A stretch of DNA of 64,000 nt from Ahniella affigens (GTDB lineage Bacteria > Pseudomonadota > Gammaproteobacteria > Xanthomonadales > Ahniellaceae): positions 4,805,001-4,869,000 of the forward strand of contig NZ_CP027860.1 in NCBI RefSeq assembly GCF_003015185.1, in the 5' to 3' direction. Below are positions 1 through 7,700 of this stretch, one piece after another; position 1 is the first letter of the stretch; every line of letters begins with the position of its first letter. The translations under genes and the position numbers were made by a program. The notes under the pieces are model-generated. The model had not been told where the DNA came from and did not search any database. It was given only the letters and a program-made list of their open reading frames with translations.

Positions 1-1013
1 TTGAATTGATGCGACTGGCCACGCAGCAGCCGAGCGCTGCGCTGTACGCACATGACGCGCTCGAACACTGCCTAGCGTGTGGACAATGCGAGCGCAACTG
101 CCCAATCAATGTGCCGTATCTCGATGCACTCGTGGCATCGCGACAACGCGCGCGAACCAAGCAGCGCTGGCCCCACAGGCTGCTCGCGTCACCGCGATTG
201 CTGACGTGGTTGGTTGCGGTCGCGGCATTGTTGCCATTGTGGTTGCGACGCAGGTTGCCGCTTGGTCGCGCGCTGACAAGACGACCACTCGGACCAACAC
301 GAATCGCGCGCATGGCACCCCAAGCGAATACGCAAAGCAACATCGCGTTGCTTTCTGGTTGCACCGGCCACGCATTGGATCGCGCGGCGATCGCTGCAGT
401 CATAGAGATCGCGACAGCGCTCCGTCATTCGATCACCATCTTGCCGCCGCAGTGCTGCGGCAGTCTGCACCGACATGCTGGGGATTTGGAGACTGCCACG
501 GCGTTGCAGTCGGCCATGCGAAATACACTTGAGGCCGCCGGCGACACGACCATCGTGCATCTCAACTCGGGCTGTGACCAACAGGTCCGAATGATTGCGG
601 GCATCGCTAAGCGCCCGGCCTTGACGGTATTGCAGTGGCTGACGGCGCAATCCGCTTCGCTTCGTTTCCGGCAGAGCGCGGAGCGCGTCGCCTTGCATCA
701 TCCATGCACGAGCAGCCAATCGGAACGACAAGCCGTGGAACGCCTGTTGCGCATGGTCCCGGGATTGGACATCCGCATTCTTGATCAGCATGCCGGATGC
801 TGCGGCGCTGCGGGTGATCAGTTCCTGCGCGACACTGAGCGCGCAGACGCGTTTGTGACACGTTGGCTCGCCGGTTACGCGAGCAGCAACGCGTCAATCA
901 TTTTGAGCAGCAATATTGGCTGCAGCCTGCAACTCAGCAATCAGGACACCATTTCGGCGACAATCATGCATCCCGTGGTGTTTCTGGCCTCGCTAATGGA
1001 GCCATCCGCATGA
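1..1013 (+). CDS. glcF: Glycolate oxidase iron-sulfur subunit-like protein, 5' end outside window
   Basis: The reading frame is open to the left edge, so the start is missing. The visible part begins with one ferredoxin-type motif, CLACGQCERNCP, which looks like the second of the two 4Fe-4S motifs of the GlcF/LutA family; the first would lie before the window. Two cysteine-rich CCG domains follow: one with SGCTGHA and QCCGSLHRHAG, the other with HHPCTSS and HAGCCGAAGD. Such subunits pass electrons from an FAD-linked hydroxy-acid dehydrogenase (GlcD-type) to the quinone pool. The stop overlaps the coq7 start as ATGA, so the two are translationally coupled. The true substrate (glycolate, lactate or another hydroxy acid) cannot be told from this fragment. 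Confidence 0.8.
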   Translation, partial: ELMRLATQQPSAALYAHDALEHCLACGQCERNCPINVPYLDALVASRQRARTKQRWPHRLLASPRLLTWLVAVAALLPLWLRRRLPLGRALTRRPLGPTRIARMAPQANTQSNIALLSGCTGHALDRAAIAAVIEIATALRHSITILPPQCCGSLHRHAGDLETATALQSAMRNTLEAAGDTTIVHLNSGCDQQVRMIAGIAKRPALTVLQWLTAQSASLRFRQSAERVALHHPCTSSQSERQAVERLLRMVPGLDIRILDQHAGCCGAAGDQFLRDTERADAFVTRWLAGYASSNASIILSSNIGCSLQLSNQDTISATIMHPVVFLASLMEPSA

Positions 1014-1657
1014 GTACATTTCGCAGCGCTTCCTTTCTGGATCTTGCACTTGGCGCGATCGATGACGCGCGCGGCGCTGGGTATGCCGAGCCCGTGCAAC
1101 CAAATCGCGCCCATCCAGCCGCCGGCATTCCGGTGCCGGAGCTCGGCGCGAGCGAACGCGATGATGTCGCTGGCTTGATGCGCATTAACCACACTGGCGA
1201 GGTCTGCGCGCAGGCCTTGTACAAAGGTCAGGCCGCCATGGCCAAGGATCCCGCCACGCGTGCGCAGCTGCTGCAGGCCGCCCAGGAGGAACAGGACCAT
1301 TTGAGTTGGTGTGCCGATCGTCTTCGGGAACTGGACGCACCGCCTTCGTTGTTGAATCCACTCTGGTATCTGGGCAGCTATGCGATCGGCGCCACTGCGG
1401 CGGCCGTCAGTGACCGGATCAGCCTTGGTTTTGTCGTCGAAACCGAACGTCAAGTCGAGGCCCACCTGCAATCGCACCTCGAACGCCTGCCAGTCCAAGA
1501 CGATCGCTCCAGAGCAATCCTCTCGACGATGCAGGCTGAAGAGATCGAACACGCTGACCATGCGTTGGCGAGCGGCGCCATGGCGTTGCCACAGCCCGTG
1601 CGGCGGCTGATGGGCCAGATGGCGGACGTGATGCGGTTTCTGGCGTATCGGGTTTGA
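1010..1657 (+). CDS. coq7: 3-demethoxyubiquinol 3-hydroxylase (Coq7)
   Basis: A 215-residue di-iron hydroxylase of ubiquinone biosynthesis, which adds the last ring hydroxyl to demethoxyubiquinol at the inner membrane. The carboxylate-histidine ligands of the Coq7 family are visible: E64 in RINHTGEVCAQ, E94-x2-H97 in QEEQDHLSW, E144/E146 in VVETERQVE, and E178-x2-H181 in QAEEIEHADH. Length fits the family (about 210-217). The chosen ATG overlaps the preceding stop; a longer frame to 863 exists but runs inside the upstream gene. Coupling to a quinone-linked oxidase subunit is functionally sensible, since one makes the quinone and the other reduces it. Confidence 0.95.
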   Translation: MSTFRSASFLDLALGAIDDARGAGYAEPVQPNRAHPAAGIPVPELGASERDDVAGLMRINHTGEVCAQALYKGQAAMAKDPATRAQLLQAAQEEQDHLSWCADRLRELDAPPSLLNPLWYLGSYAIGATAAAVSDRISLGFVVETERQVEAHLQSHLERLPVQDDRSRAILSTMQAEEIEHADHALASGAMALPQPVRRLMGQMADVMRFLAYRV

Positions 1658-1703
1658 GCTGAGGTCTCGAGTTTGCTTGGAACTTTGTCTCGAGATCGAG
1701 CCT

Positions 1704-1726
1704 CACCCCGGATCAAGTCCGGGGTG
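1704..1726. repeat. 23-bp palindrome downstream of coq7
   Basis: Arms CACCCCGGA and TCCGGGGTG surround a 5-nt loop (TCAAG). It is a perfect hairpin of the dispersed type found between genes in many proteobacteria. No run of T follows, so it is not a classical terminator by itself. Confidence 0.55.
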
Positions 1727-1833
1727 ACGCAAGGAACGTTGGGGCGCGCGCTGGATCCCGACTCGCGTGACGTCCGCCTTCTCGTTACGTCTGCGGGTTG
1801 GCCGCGGCTCTGATTTCCGAATCCCATAAAAGC

Positions 1834-1872
1834 AAAAGGCCGGCCGCTGCGATACAGCGACCGGCCTTTTTT
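1834..1872. terminator. Bidirectional intrinsic terminator between coq7 and speD
   Basis: A GC-rich stem (AAAAGGCCGG paired with CCGGCCTTTTTT, with an inner CGCTG/CAGCG stem) has A-rich DNA on one side and T-rich on the other. It can serve both the rightward coq7 and the leftward speD transcripts, which converge here. Confidence 0.8.
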
Positions 1873-1882
1873 GCATCATGCA

Positions 1883-2674
1883 TCAGACCAGGTTGCGGCC
1901 GTGATAGAGCTCTTCGATCTCGCGCTTCAGCAGCGTTTCGATGGTTTTCCGTTCCTTGAAGCTCAAATCCGACGAATTCGTCTCGAACAGATACGTGTCG
2001 AGGTCGAACTCCTTCAGGTGCATCTTCGTATGGAACAGGTTCTCCTGGTACACGTTGACGTCGAGCATCTCGTACTTCTGATGAATGCTCTTGGCCAGGT
2101 AGTCCTGGATCGAGTTGATCTTGTGGTCGATGTAGTGCTTGTTGCCGCGCACGTCACGAGTGAAACCGCGCACGCGGTAGTCCATGACCACGATGTCGGA
2201 CTCAAAGCTGTCGATCAGGTAGTTCAGTGCCTTCAGCGGCGAAATCACCCCGCAAGTCGCCACGTCGATGTCGGCACGGAACGTCGAGATCCCGTTGTGC
2301 GGGTGGCTCTCCGGGTACGTGTGCACCGTGATGTGACTCTTGTCCAGATGGGCCACCACGGCATCCGAGAGGATGTCCTTGCCGGCGTCCTTCGAATCAA
2401 TCACGGGCTGCTCGGAGATCAGGATGGTCACTGAAGCGCCTTGAGGATCGTAGTCCTGGCGGGCAATATTCAGAATATTTGCGCCAATCCGATCCGACAC
2501 GTTCGTCAGGATCTTCGTCAGACGCTCCGCGTTGTAGGCCTCGTCGATGTACTCGATGTAGCGCTCGCGCTGCTCCGGCGTCACGGCGTAGCAGATGTCG
2601 TAGATATTGAAGCTCAGCGACTTCGTCAGGTTGTTGAAGCCCTGAAGCTTGAGCCGGGGAAGCGGTTTGACCAC
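1883..2674 (-). CDS. speD: S-adenosylmethionine decarboxylase proenzyme
   Basis: This 263-residue protein makes decarboxylated S-adenosylmethionine, the aminopropyl donor for spermidine. Length and sequence match the E. coli-type SpeD class (264 residues). The autocleavage site is seen in [12 protein letters not shown]113 would become the pyruvoyl cofactor after cleavage of the K-S bond. The start is GTG, preceded by AGAGGAC at a suitable distance. It is transcribed away from clp, an arrangement known from Xanthomonas relatives. No spermidine synthase gene (speE) lies in the window. Confidence 0.95.
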   Translation of the reverse strand: MVKPLPRLKLQGFNNLTKSLSFNIYDICYAVTPEQRERYIEYIDEAYNAERLTKILTNVSDRIGANILNIARQDYDPQGASVTILISEQPVIDSKDAGKDILSDAVVAHLDKSHITVHTYPESHPHNGISTFRADIDVATCGVISPLKALNYLIDSFESDIVVMDYRVRGFTRDVRGNKHYIDHKINSIQDYLAKSIHQKYEMLDVNVYQENLFHTKMHLKEFDLDTYLFETNSSDLSFKERKTIETLLKREIEELYHGRNLV

Positions 2675-2769
2675 GGTCGTGTCCTCTGGAAATCAGCCAC
2701 CCCGGATTTTGGGGGGCGCGGATTATGGGGCAAAAACCGACGTTCTGGGGGACCCGATTCAGCAACTGT

Positions 2770-2798
2770 TTGAAAACCAACGCCAGCCGTCCTATAAG
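2770..2798 (+). promoter_or_regulatory. Candidate sigma-70 promoter for clp
   Basis: TTGAAA (2770-2775) and TATAAG (2793-2798) are separated by 17 nt, near consensus on both boxes. Transcription would start around 2805 and give a leader of about 180 nt before the clp start chosen here. The call rests on sequence match only. Confidence 0.5.
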
Positions 2799-2869
2799 TA
2801 AGACCTGAAACCGCCCTTCCTGGCCTCTGCGATCGGTGTCGGCACCGGCACCCGCCTGGCCTAGACACC

Positions 2870-2900
2870 TGTGAATCAAGCACTTGCAGTTTGATTCACA
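2870..2900. promoter_or_regulatory. Inverted repeat in the clp leader
   Basis: TGTGAATCAA (2870-2879) and TTGATTCACA (2891-2900) are perfect complements around 11 nt. It could be a leader hairpin or a protein site; the TGTGA/TCACA ends recall CRP half-sites, but their spacing is too wide for a normal CRP box. Fifteen bases of it (2873-2887) are identical to hairpin 3 of the MITE-like element at 26604-26763. Confidence 0.5.
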
Positions 2901-2983
2901 TTGAAGCCAGGTTGGCCCGCATGGCCTTCGGATTCGTTCGGAGGACTGAGCAAGTGCACCGTTCCAAGCTGGAATTCGAGCCG

Positions 2984-3688
2984 ATGCCTGTACAAGATCC
3001 TGCAGCTTTACTGATGGAAACCATGCCAAAAAGTGTCACCCCCAGGGCTTTGGCCTTGGACGACGCCACCCTGGCGCGCTTTTTGTCTGCCTGTCACCGC
3101 CGGCGCTACCCCAATCGCACGGCGATCTTCATGCCTGGCGACCGGGCGGACGTCATCTATTACATCGTCGATGGCTCCCTGTCAGTTGTCGCCGAAGACG
3201 ATGACGGTCGCGAGCTCATCTTGGCCTACCTGAACAAGGGAGAGTTCATTGGCGAGCTGGGTCTGTTCGTCGAGACCAGAAAGCGCGAAGTGCTGGTGCG
3301 CACGCGTGCGTCTTGCGAACTGGCCGAGATCAGTTACGAGCGACTGTTGCAGCTGTTCGAGGGCGCGCTCCGCGATGAGTGCCCGCGAATCCTGTTCGCG
3401 ATTGGCTCGCAGCTGACCCGGCGCCTCCTGCACACGAGCCGCAAGGTCAGCCGCCTGGCGTTCATGGATGTGACGGGCCGGATATCCCGGGCGCTGCTCG
3501 ACCTCTGCGCCGAGCCAGATGCACTTTCGCACCCGCAGGGCACCCAGATCCGGGTGTCGCGCCAGGAGCTCTCGCGCATCGTTGGGTGCTCACGCGAAAT
3601 GGCTGGTCGTGTCTTGAAGCAGTTGGAAGAACAGACCAAGATTTCCGTGACGGGCAAGACCATTGTGGTGTTCGGGACCCGCGGCTGA
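2984..3688 (+). CDS. clp: CRP/FNR-family transcriptional regulator Clp
   Basis: A 234-residue regulator with a cyclic-nucleotide-type beta-barrel (about residues 30-140), a dimerisation helix, and a winged helix whose recognition segment VGCSREMAGRVLK closely resembles that of E. coli CRP. It most resembles Xanthomonas Clp (about 230 residues), which controls virulence and secretion genes and is inhibited by cyclic-di-GMP rather than activated by cAMP; that ligand is assumed, not shown. The start at 2984 gives the family length; ATGs at 3014 and 3023 are alternatives, and the frame is open back to 2891. It overlaps the next gene by one base and probably heads a clp-GNAT-thrE operon. Confidence 0.88.
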   Translation: MPVQDPAALLMETMPKSVTPRALALDDATLARFLSACHRRRYPNRTAIFMPGDRADVIYYIVDGSLSVVAEDDDGRELILAYLNKGEFIGELGLFVETRKREVLVRTRASCELAEISYERLLQLFEGALRDECPRILFAIGSQLTRRLLHTSRKVSRLAFMDVTGRISRALLDLCAEPDALSHPQGTQIRVSRQELSRIVGCSREMAGRVLKQLEEQTKISVTGKTIVVFGTRG

Positions 3689-4149
3689 TGTCCGTCCCGG
3701 CGTCCATGGCGGTCGATATCCGGTTTCGCGACGCGAAACTGGCGGACGCGCCAGCCGTCGCGGCCCTGATCGAAGCCTTGGGCTACCCATGCGAACTTGG
3801 CGAGGCTGAGCGCCGCATCCGCCGCGTGAATGCCAGCCCGCGGCAGGCGCTGATTCTGGCCATCCTGGGCGATTCGGTCTGTGGGCTCATCTCGGTGGAC
3901 TACATGTTCTATCTGCCGCTTGGCCGTGACACCTGCCGGATCACGGCCCTGGTCGTCGACGCCCGGTTCCGAAGCCAAGGCGTCGGCCGGGCTTTATTGC
4001 GCCATGCCGAAAGCTTGGCTCGGCGCGAAAACGTGGCTCGCATTGAATTGACAACCGCTGGCCATCGCCACGAAGCGCACGCGTTTTACACGCAGTGCGG
4101 CTATGAGCGGAGCTCGGTGCGCTTCGTGAAGCCTCTGGGCGATGCCTGA
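3688..4149 (+). CDS. GNAT-family N-acetyltransferase
   Basis: A 153-residue single-domain GNAT enzyme. The acetyl-CoA pyrophosphate loop is seen in RSQGVGRALL, after the beta strand ITALVVDARF. The C-terminal part with HAFYTQCGYE is the usual final strand and helix of small acetyltransferases. The acceptor substrate is not evident. Its ATG overlaps the clp stop, and the next gene starts 3 nt after its own stop, so it is co-transcribed with both. Confidence 0.85.
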   Translation: MSVPASMAVDIRFRDAKLADAPAVAALIEALGYPCELGEAERRIRRVNASPRQALILAILGDSVCGLISVDYMFYLPLGRDTCRITALVVDARFRSQGVGRALLRHAESLARRENVARIELTTAGHRHEAHAFYTQCGYERSSVRFVKPLGDA

Positions 4150-4152
4150 GCC

Positions 4153-5385
4153 ATGCAGGCGGCTCTGTTTGAAGCCAAGGTCCGATTCGTCTCGGAACTG
4201 GCCAAGCGGTTGCATCAGTACGGCACCAGCGCGCCGCGTCTGGAGTCGGCAATCGACAGCGTCTCGACTCGCCTGGGTCTGAGCTGCAACAGCCTTTCCA
4301 CCCCTACGTCGATCATTCTGTCGATCGGCAGCCTGGAGGACGGCCCCGATGCGCTGCCTCGGTTCACACAGGTGCTGCGGGTGGAACCGGGCGAGGTCAA
4401 TCTGCGGCGGCTTTCCGAAACCGATGACATCGCCGAGCGGGTCTACCATGGCCAGCTTGATGTCGCGCAGGGGCTGAAGCTCCTGCAAAACCTACGTTCC
4501 GGCCTGAGCCGAAAGGCTGAGGTGCTCCAGGTCCTGTGCTTTGCCATCGCGTCCACCACCGTCTCGGTGCTGCTGGGCGGTGGGTTGGGCGACGTGCTCA
4601 CCGCCACCTGTTTCGGCCTGATCATCGGCTTGTTGGGCACGCTGGCGGGTCGAATCGAGAGTTTTGCCGCCTCGTTCGAACTGGTCGCCGCATTCATCGC
4701 CACATTTGGCGCGTCACTGGTGGCAGCGCACTGGGTCGCGATCAACGTGCGCTCCGTGGTCATCGCCGCGCTGATCGTGCTGTTGCCGGGCCTGATGCTG
4801 ACCACCGCCGTCGTCGAACTCAGTTCCCGACACCTTGTGGCAGGGAGCGTGCGCCTGATGGGTGCCAGCGCGATCCTGCTCAAACTGGCAGTGGGTGCCG
4901 CCGCAGGATTCCAACTCGCCAAAACGCTGCATTTGGGCGAGGCCGCAGCCGTGACACCAGCGCTGCCAAGCTATGCCTCCTGGATTGCCCTGCTGGCAGG
5001 TACCTATTCGTTTGCGATCCTGTTTCAGGCGGCAAAGCGCGATATTCCGCTTGCCATGGCGTCGGCCTGGCTCGGGTATCTATGTACGACCTATGCTGGC
5101 CAAGCCTATGGTCAAGAGTTCGGCGTGTTTTTTGCAGGCCTGGTGGTGGCGTGTGCGTCCAATCTGTTCGCCCGGCTCAAGAACCGCCCGGGTGCGATTG
5201 TCCGGGTGCCCGGCATTATTCTGCTCGTGCCCGGCTCGGTAGGCTTCAGGAGCCTGTTCTTTGTGTTCGAGCGCGATGTCTACCTTGGACTCGATATGGC
5301 GTTTTCTTTGGTCGTGCTGTTGGCGTCCCTGGTTGCTGGCCTGTTGCTGGGAAATGTACTCCTCCCGCCACGGCGAAGCCTGTAG
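4153..5385 (+). CDS. Threonine/serine exporter family protein (ThrE-like)
   Basis: A 410-residue inner-membrane protein with a soluble N-terminal segment of about 115 residues followed by roughly ten hydrophobic segments. The first half has the ThrE-type start (ERVYHGQLDVAQGLKLL) and the second half matches the ThrE_2 type (FFAGLVVACASNLFARLKNRPG, IILLVPGSVGFRSL). In Corynebacterium ThrE exports threonine and serine using the membrane potential; the substrate here is inferred. The full-length architecture is a natural fusion of parts that in some bacteria are two genes. It follows the GNAT gene directly. Confidence 0.8.
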   Translation: MQAALFEAKVRFVSELAKRLHQYGTSAPRLESAIDSVSTRLGLSCNSLSTPTSIILSIGSLEDGPDALPRFTQVLRVEPGEVNLRRLSETDDIAERVYHGQLDVAQGLKLLQNLRSGLSRKAEVLQVLCFAIASTTVSVLLGGGLGDVLTATCFGLIIGLLGTLAGRIESFAASFELVAAFIATFGASLVAAHWVAINVRSVVIAALIVLLPGLMLTTAVVELSSRHLVAGSVRLMGASAILLKLAVGAAAGFQLAKTLHLGEAAAVTPALPSYASWIALLAGTYSFAILFQAAKRDIPLAMASAWLGYLCTTYAGQAYGQEFGVFFAGLVVACASNLFARLKNRPGAIVRVPGIILLVPGSVGFRSLFFVFERDVYLGLDMAFSLVVLLASLVAGLLLGNVLLPPRRSL

Positions 5386-5451
5386 CGAATCGGTCCCTGA
5401 TTGTCGAAAGCCTAGTCGCGTGATCCGACTGCAGACCGACTTATTCCGAAA

Positions 5452-5799
5452 TCAACCTAAATACATTTGCGCTTCCGTAATGCCGTCAGCTAATGCATCG
5501 GAAAACCATTTTGGCCGCTTGCCCCGCCCCGCCCACGTCTGCAATGGGTTGGCTGGATTCCGGTATTTGGGCGCTACGGCCTTCTTGTTCGAGCCAGCAT
5601 CCCCATTCGCAGCGGGCTTTTTCGGGCGCCCCTGACCAAAGACCTGGTCAAAGGTCAGACCTTCATCGGAGATCAGTTTGAGACAGCGCTCGCGTACCTG
5701 TTTGACATTTTCTTCTGCTAATTCCATTTGCCGCTTTTGGGCATTTGAAATCAAATCACGTAATTGACGGGCATTGAGCCCTCTCAAGTCGACACTCAC
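5452..5799 (-). CDS. H-NS-family nucleoid protein
   Basis: A 115-residue protein with an N-terminal helical, coiled-coil-like oligomerisation region (LRDLISNAQKRQMELAEEN) and the H-NS C-terminal DNA-binding core PKYRNPANPLQTWAGRGKRP, where the QTWAGRGKRP loop is the AT-hook-like minor-groove contact. The GTG start at 5799 is preceded by GGGAGG at ideal spacing; the longer frame to 6111 overlaps the divergent gene and is unlikely. Such proteins silence AT-rich or foreign DNA. In Xanthomonas relatives the homologue is called XrvA or simply H-NS-like. It is monocistronic and convergent with thrE. Confidence 0.88.
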   Translation of the reverse strand: MSVDLRGLNARQLRDLISNAQKRQMELAEENVKQVRERCLKLISDEGLTFDQVFGQGRPKKPAANGDAGSNKKAVAPKYRNPANPLQTWAGRGKRPKWFSDALADGITEAQMYLG

Positions 5800-6010
5800 A
5801 TTAGCCTCCCGGAACCTGCAACTCCGGATAATGCCATGGCTGACGGGGCTCGGGTAACCAGACACACACGCAAACTTTCGTAGGTTTTGCGGCATAGCAA
5901 CATCTTGCAAAACGTTCGACCAGTCTTTGGCATGTTTCGAGCATCTAGCTCTTGACGGAAGCCGGGCCCAAGGCAGGATAATGCTTCTCGGCAATGAAGG
6001 ACACACAGCG

Positions 6011-6889
6011 ATGGGTCTCCTAGACGATCTTGAACAAGAAGCGCAAAAAAAGCGCGAAGAAAAAGAAGAGCTGCAAGCGCGCAAGCGCGAGTTCTTCAAA
6101 ACCAACACCATCCCGGCGATGGAGAATCTGTATGACTATTTGACGCGCTTGGCCAAATCGCTGAACTTTCTGAAAACGGAGCGCCGTACGCGATTCCGGG
6201 TGATTGGCTATGGCGATGTGGTCGTTCGAATCGAAAATGACATGACCATCCAGGCTCAGATGCCGATGTATGCCCGCGAGATCAAACTCGCGGTCACTGG
6301 CATCATTGACACCGCTGCCTGCCCCTTGCTGAAAGTTGAGGGTGCGAGCAAGGTGGAGGCGCTGCAAGATGCCTTTCGCCGATGCGGCTTCGAGGGCGTT
6401 CAGCGCGCGGAGCGGGATGATCGCGGCAATATTCTGTCGGCGCAGTTTCAGCCCTTTGGCAAAATCCAAATGGTGGCTTCGTTTTTTGCCGACATGAATT
6501 CCGAAGTAATGAAGATGGAGTTCGCGAACTTCGACAGCCTGGGCGTGCGCAGGGAAACCGTTGCAATCGGCACGCTGAACGACGATCTGTTCGATCAGAT
6601 CGGCAAATACATCGCGTTGCAGCAAAACTATGTCGTGCGGGAGACCATCTCCGAAGACACGCGCGAAGCGTGGCGCCGGGGCCTGCAGACCGAGAACCAG
6701 AAGCGCGATGTCGAAGCCAAGATCGCCCAGCAGCAGGCCAAGGAACTTGAGCGCCTGGAAGCCCAGAAAAAGCCGGGCAGCATCACTGAGCGCATCAAGG
6801 CCGTGATCATCGACAACTCCGAGCCGGAACCCAAGAAAGACGAGCCCGGGTTGCTCGGCAAGCTGTTCGGATTTGGTCGGAAGAAGTAG
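6011..6889 (+). CDS. Conserved protein of unknown function, 292 aa
   Basis: Family not recognised. The protein is cytoplasmic by composition: no signal peptide and no membrane segment. The first 30 residues are a charged helix (QEAQKKREEKEELQARKREFF). A mixed alpha/beta middle (about residues 30-210) follows. Then comes a second charged helix (EAKIAQQQAKELERLEAQKK) and a basic, glycine-rich tail (LLGKLFGFGRKK). The start at 6011 has AAGG about 10 nt upstream; the frame extends to 5927 but overlaps the H-NS gene's promoter region. A terminator follows, so it is a single-gene unit. The coiled-coil ends hint at a structural or binding role, but no function is claimed. Confidence 0.6.
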   Translation: MGLLDDLEQEAQKKREEKEELQARKREFFKTNTIPAMENLYDYLTRLAKSLNFLKTERRTRFRVIGYGDVVVRIENDMTIQAQMPMYAREIKLAVTGIIDTAACPLLKVEGASKVEALQDAFRRCGFEGVQRAERDDRGNILSAQFQPFGKIQMVASFFADMNSEVMKMEFANFDSLGVRRETVAIGTLNDDLFDQIGKYIALQQNYVVRETISEDTREAWRRGLQTENQKRDVEAKIAQQQAKELERLEAQKKPGSITERIKAVIIDNSEPEPKKDEPGLLGKLFGFGRKK

Positions 6890-6916
6890 ACGCGAGTTTC
6901 GCCTCGCAATAACCCA

Positions 6917-6943
6917 GAAGGCCCGCCGCGAGCGGGCCTTTTG
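6917..6943 (+). terminator. Intrinsic terminator after the 292-aa gene
   Basis: The stem AGGCCCGC / GCGGGCCT with a 5-nt loop is followed by TTTT, 28 nt after the stop codon. Confidence 0.8.
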
Positions 6944-7005
6944 ATCTTTGCGATGCGCTTATTCTCGGTTCGAGTCGCGGCGCCTTGGCCAGGTCAGCGC
7001 GCAAC

Positions 7006-7032
7006 AAAAAACCCGCCAACGGCGGGTTTTTT
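7006..7032. terminator. Intrinsic terminator, A6-stem-T6
   Basis: AAAAAACCCGCC and GGCGGGTTTTTT face each other around a 3-nt loop. The symmetrical A and T runs fit a terminator for the leftward small membrane protein gene and a backup for rightward transcription. Confidence 0.8.
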
Positions 7033-7066
7033 GGGATGCGGATTCGCACCCGACAATCGAACCAGA

Positions 7067-7321
7067 TCAGGTCGGCTGAATGTTTTCCAGAGCCGGCGCA
7101 CCCAATACCGTGCCAATCACCATGATGACGATGCCGGCCAAGTAGTACAGGAAGGGCTTCTTCGCAACGTCCCAGTGCATGATGATGAACACCAGTTGCA
7201 CGGGTGCCAGGAACAGGCAGCCCAAACCCCACAGAATGCTGGTCTGAAAGGCTTTGACCAGCAGCCAGAGGCCACCGACAAGAGCCAGGCCAATACCCAC
7301 AATCATCAAAATCATACCCAT
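7067..7321 (-). CDS. Small membrane protein of unknown function
   Basis: An 84-residue protein with three hydrophobic stretches: GMILMIVGIGLALVGGLWLL at the N terminus, ILWGLGCLFLAPVQLVFIIM in the middle, and YYLAGIVIMVIGTVLG near the end. The ATG at 7321 is preceded by GGGAGACGG. It resembles short uncharacterised inner-membrane proteins common in this order, and no catalytic motif is present. It is a single gene with its own terminator. Confidence 0.65.
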   Translation of the reverse strand: MGMILMIVGIGLALVGGLWLLVKAFQTSILWGLGCLFLAPVQLVFIIMHWDVAKKPFLYYLAGIVIMVIGTVLGAPALENIQPT

Positions 7322-7700
7322 AAGTTTCCGTCTCCCGAAAAGTTTTGGCGCTCGCCTGCGGCCGGCGCATTCGGCCAGGTTTGTCCCAGATCGGCAGGCG
7401 AACCGAGCATAGCGGGATCATGAGCGCGCAGATAGCGGTAGGGCGACCCGGGCCGCCGATCGTCCATTCGCCCTCCCGAATTATTGGGAATACCAGCTCG
7501 GCGACGCTTTGGAACGATCCCTAATCCTTGGGAGGCGTTCGGCTACCCAGTTTGGGGCGCTTCGTCGCGCATCGAAGCGTCGGTGCCGTTTCGCGGTTCT
7601 AACGACGTCGCGGTGTCGCAAGCTGCCACGTGCCGCGCCCTTTCCCACATGCGTGGGGGAGCGCGCACGCTCGCCCCAACCAGCAAAGTACCGGCAACAA
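7322..7700. other. Intergenic stretch with no recognised gene
   Basis: About 380 nt between the small membrane protein gene (leftward) and the end of proS (leftward). It presumably holds the promoter of the small gene. A loose hairpin around CCCACATGCGTGGG (near 7646-7660) recalls the CCCTCTCCC repeats found elsewhere in the window but is too diverged to assign. Confidence 0.5.

Noticed and set aside
2891-2983. N-terminal extension of Clp to 2891
   Set aside because: It would translate the leader inverted repeat and exceed the family length by 31 residues.
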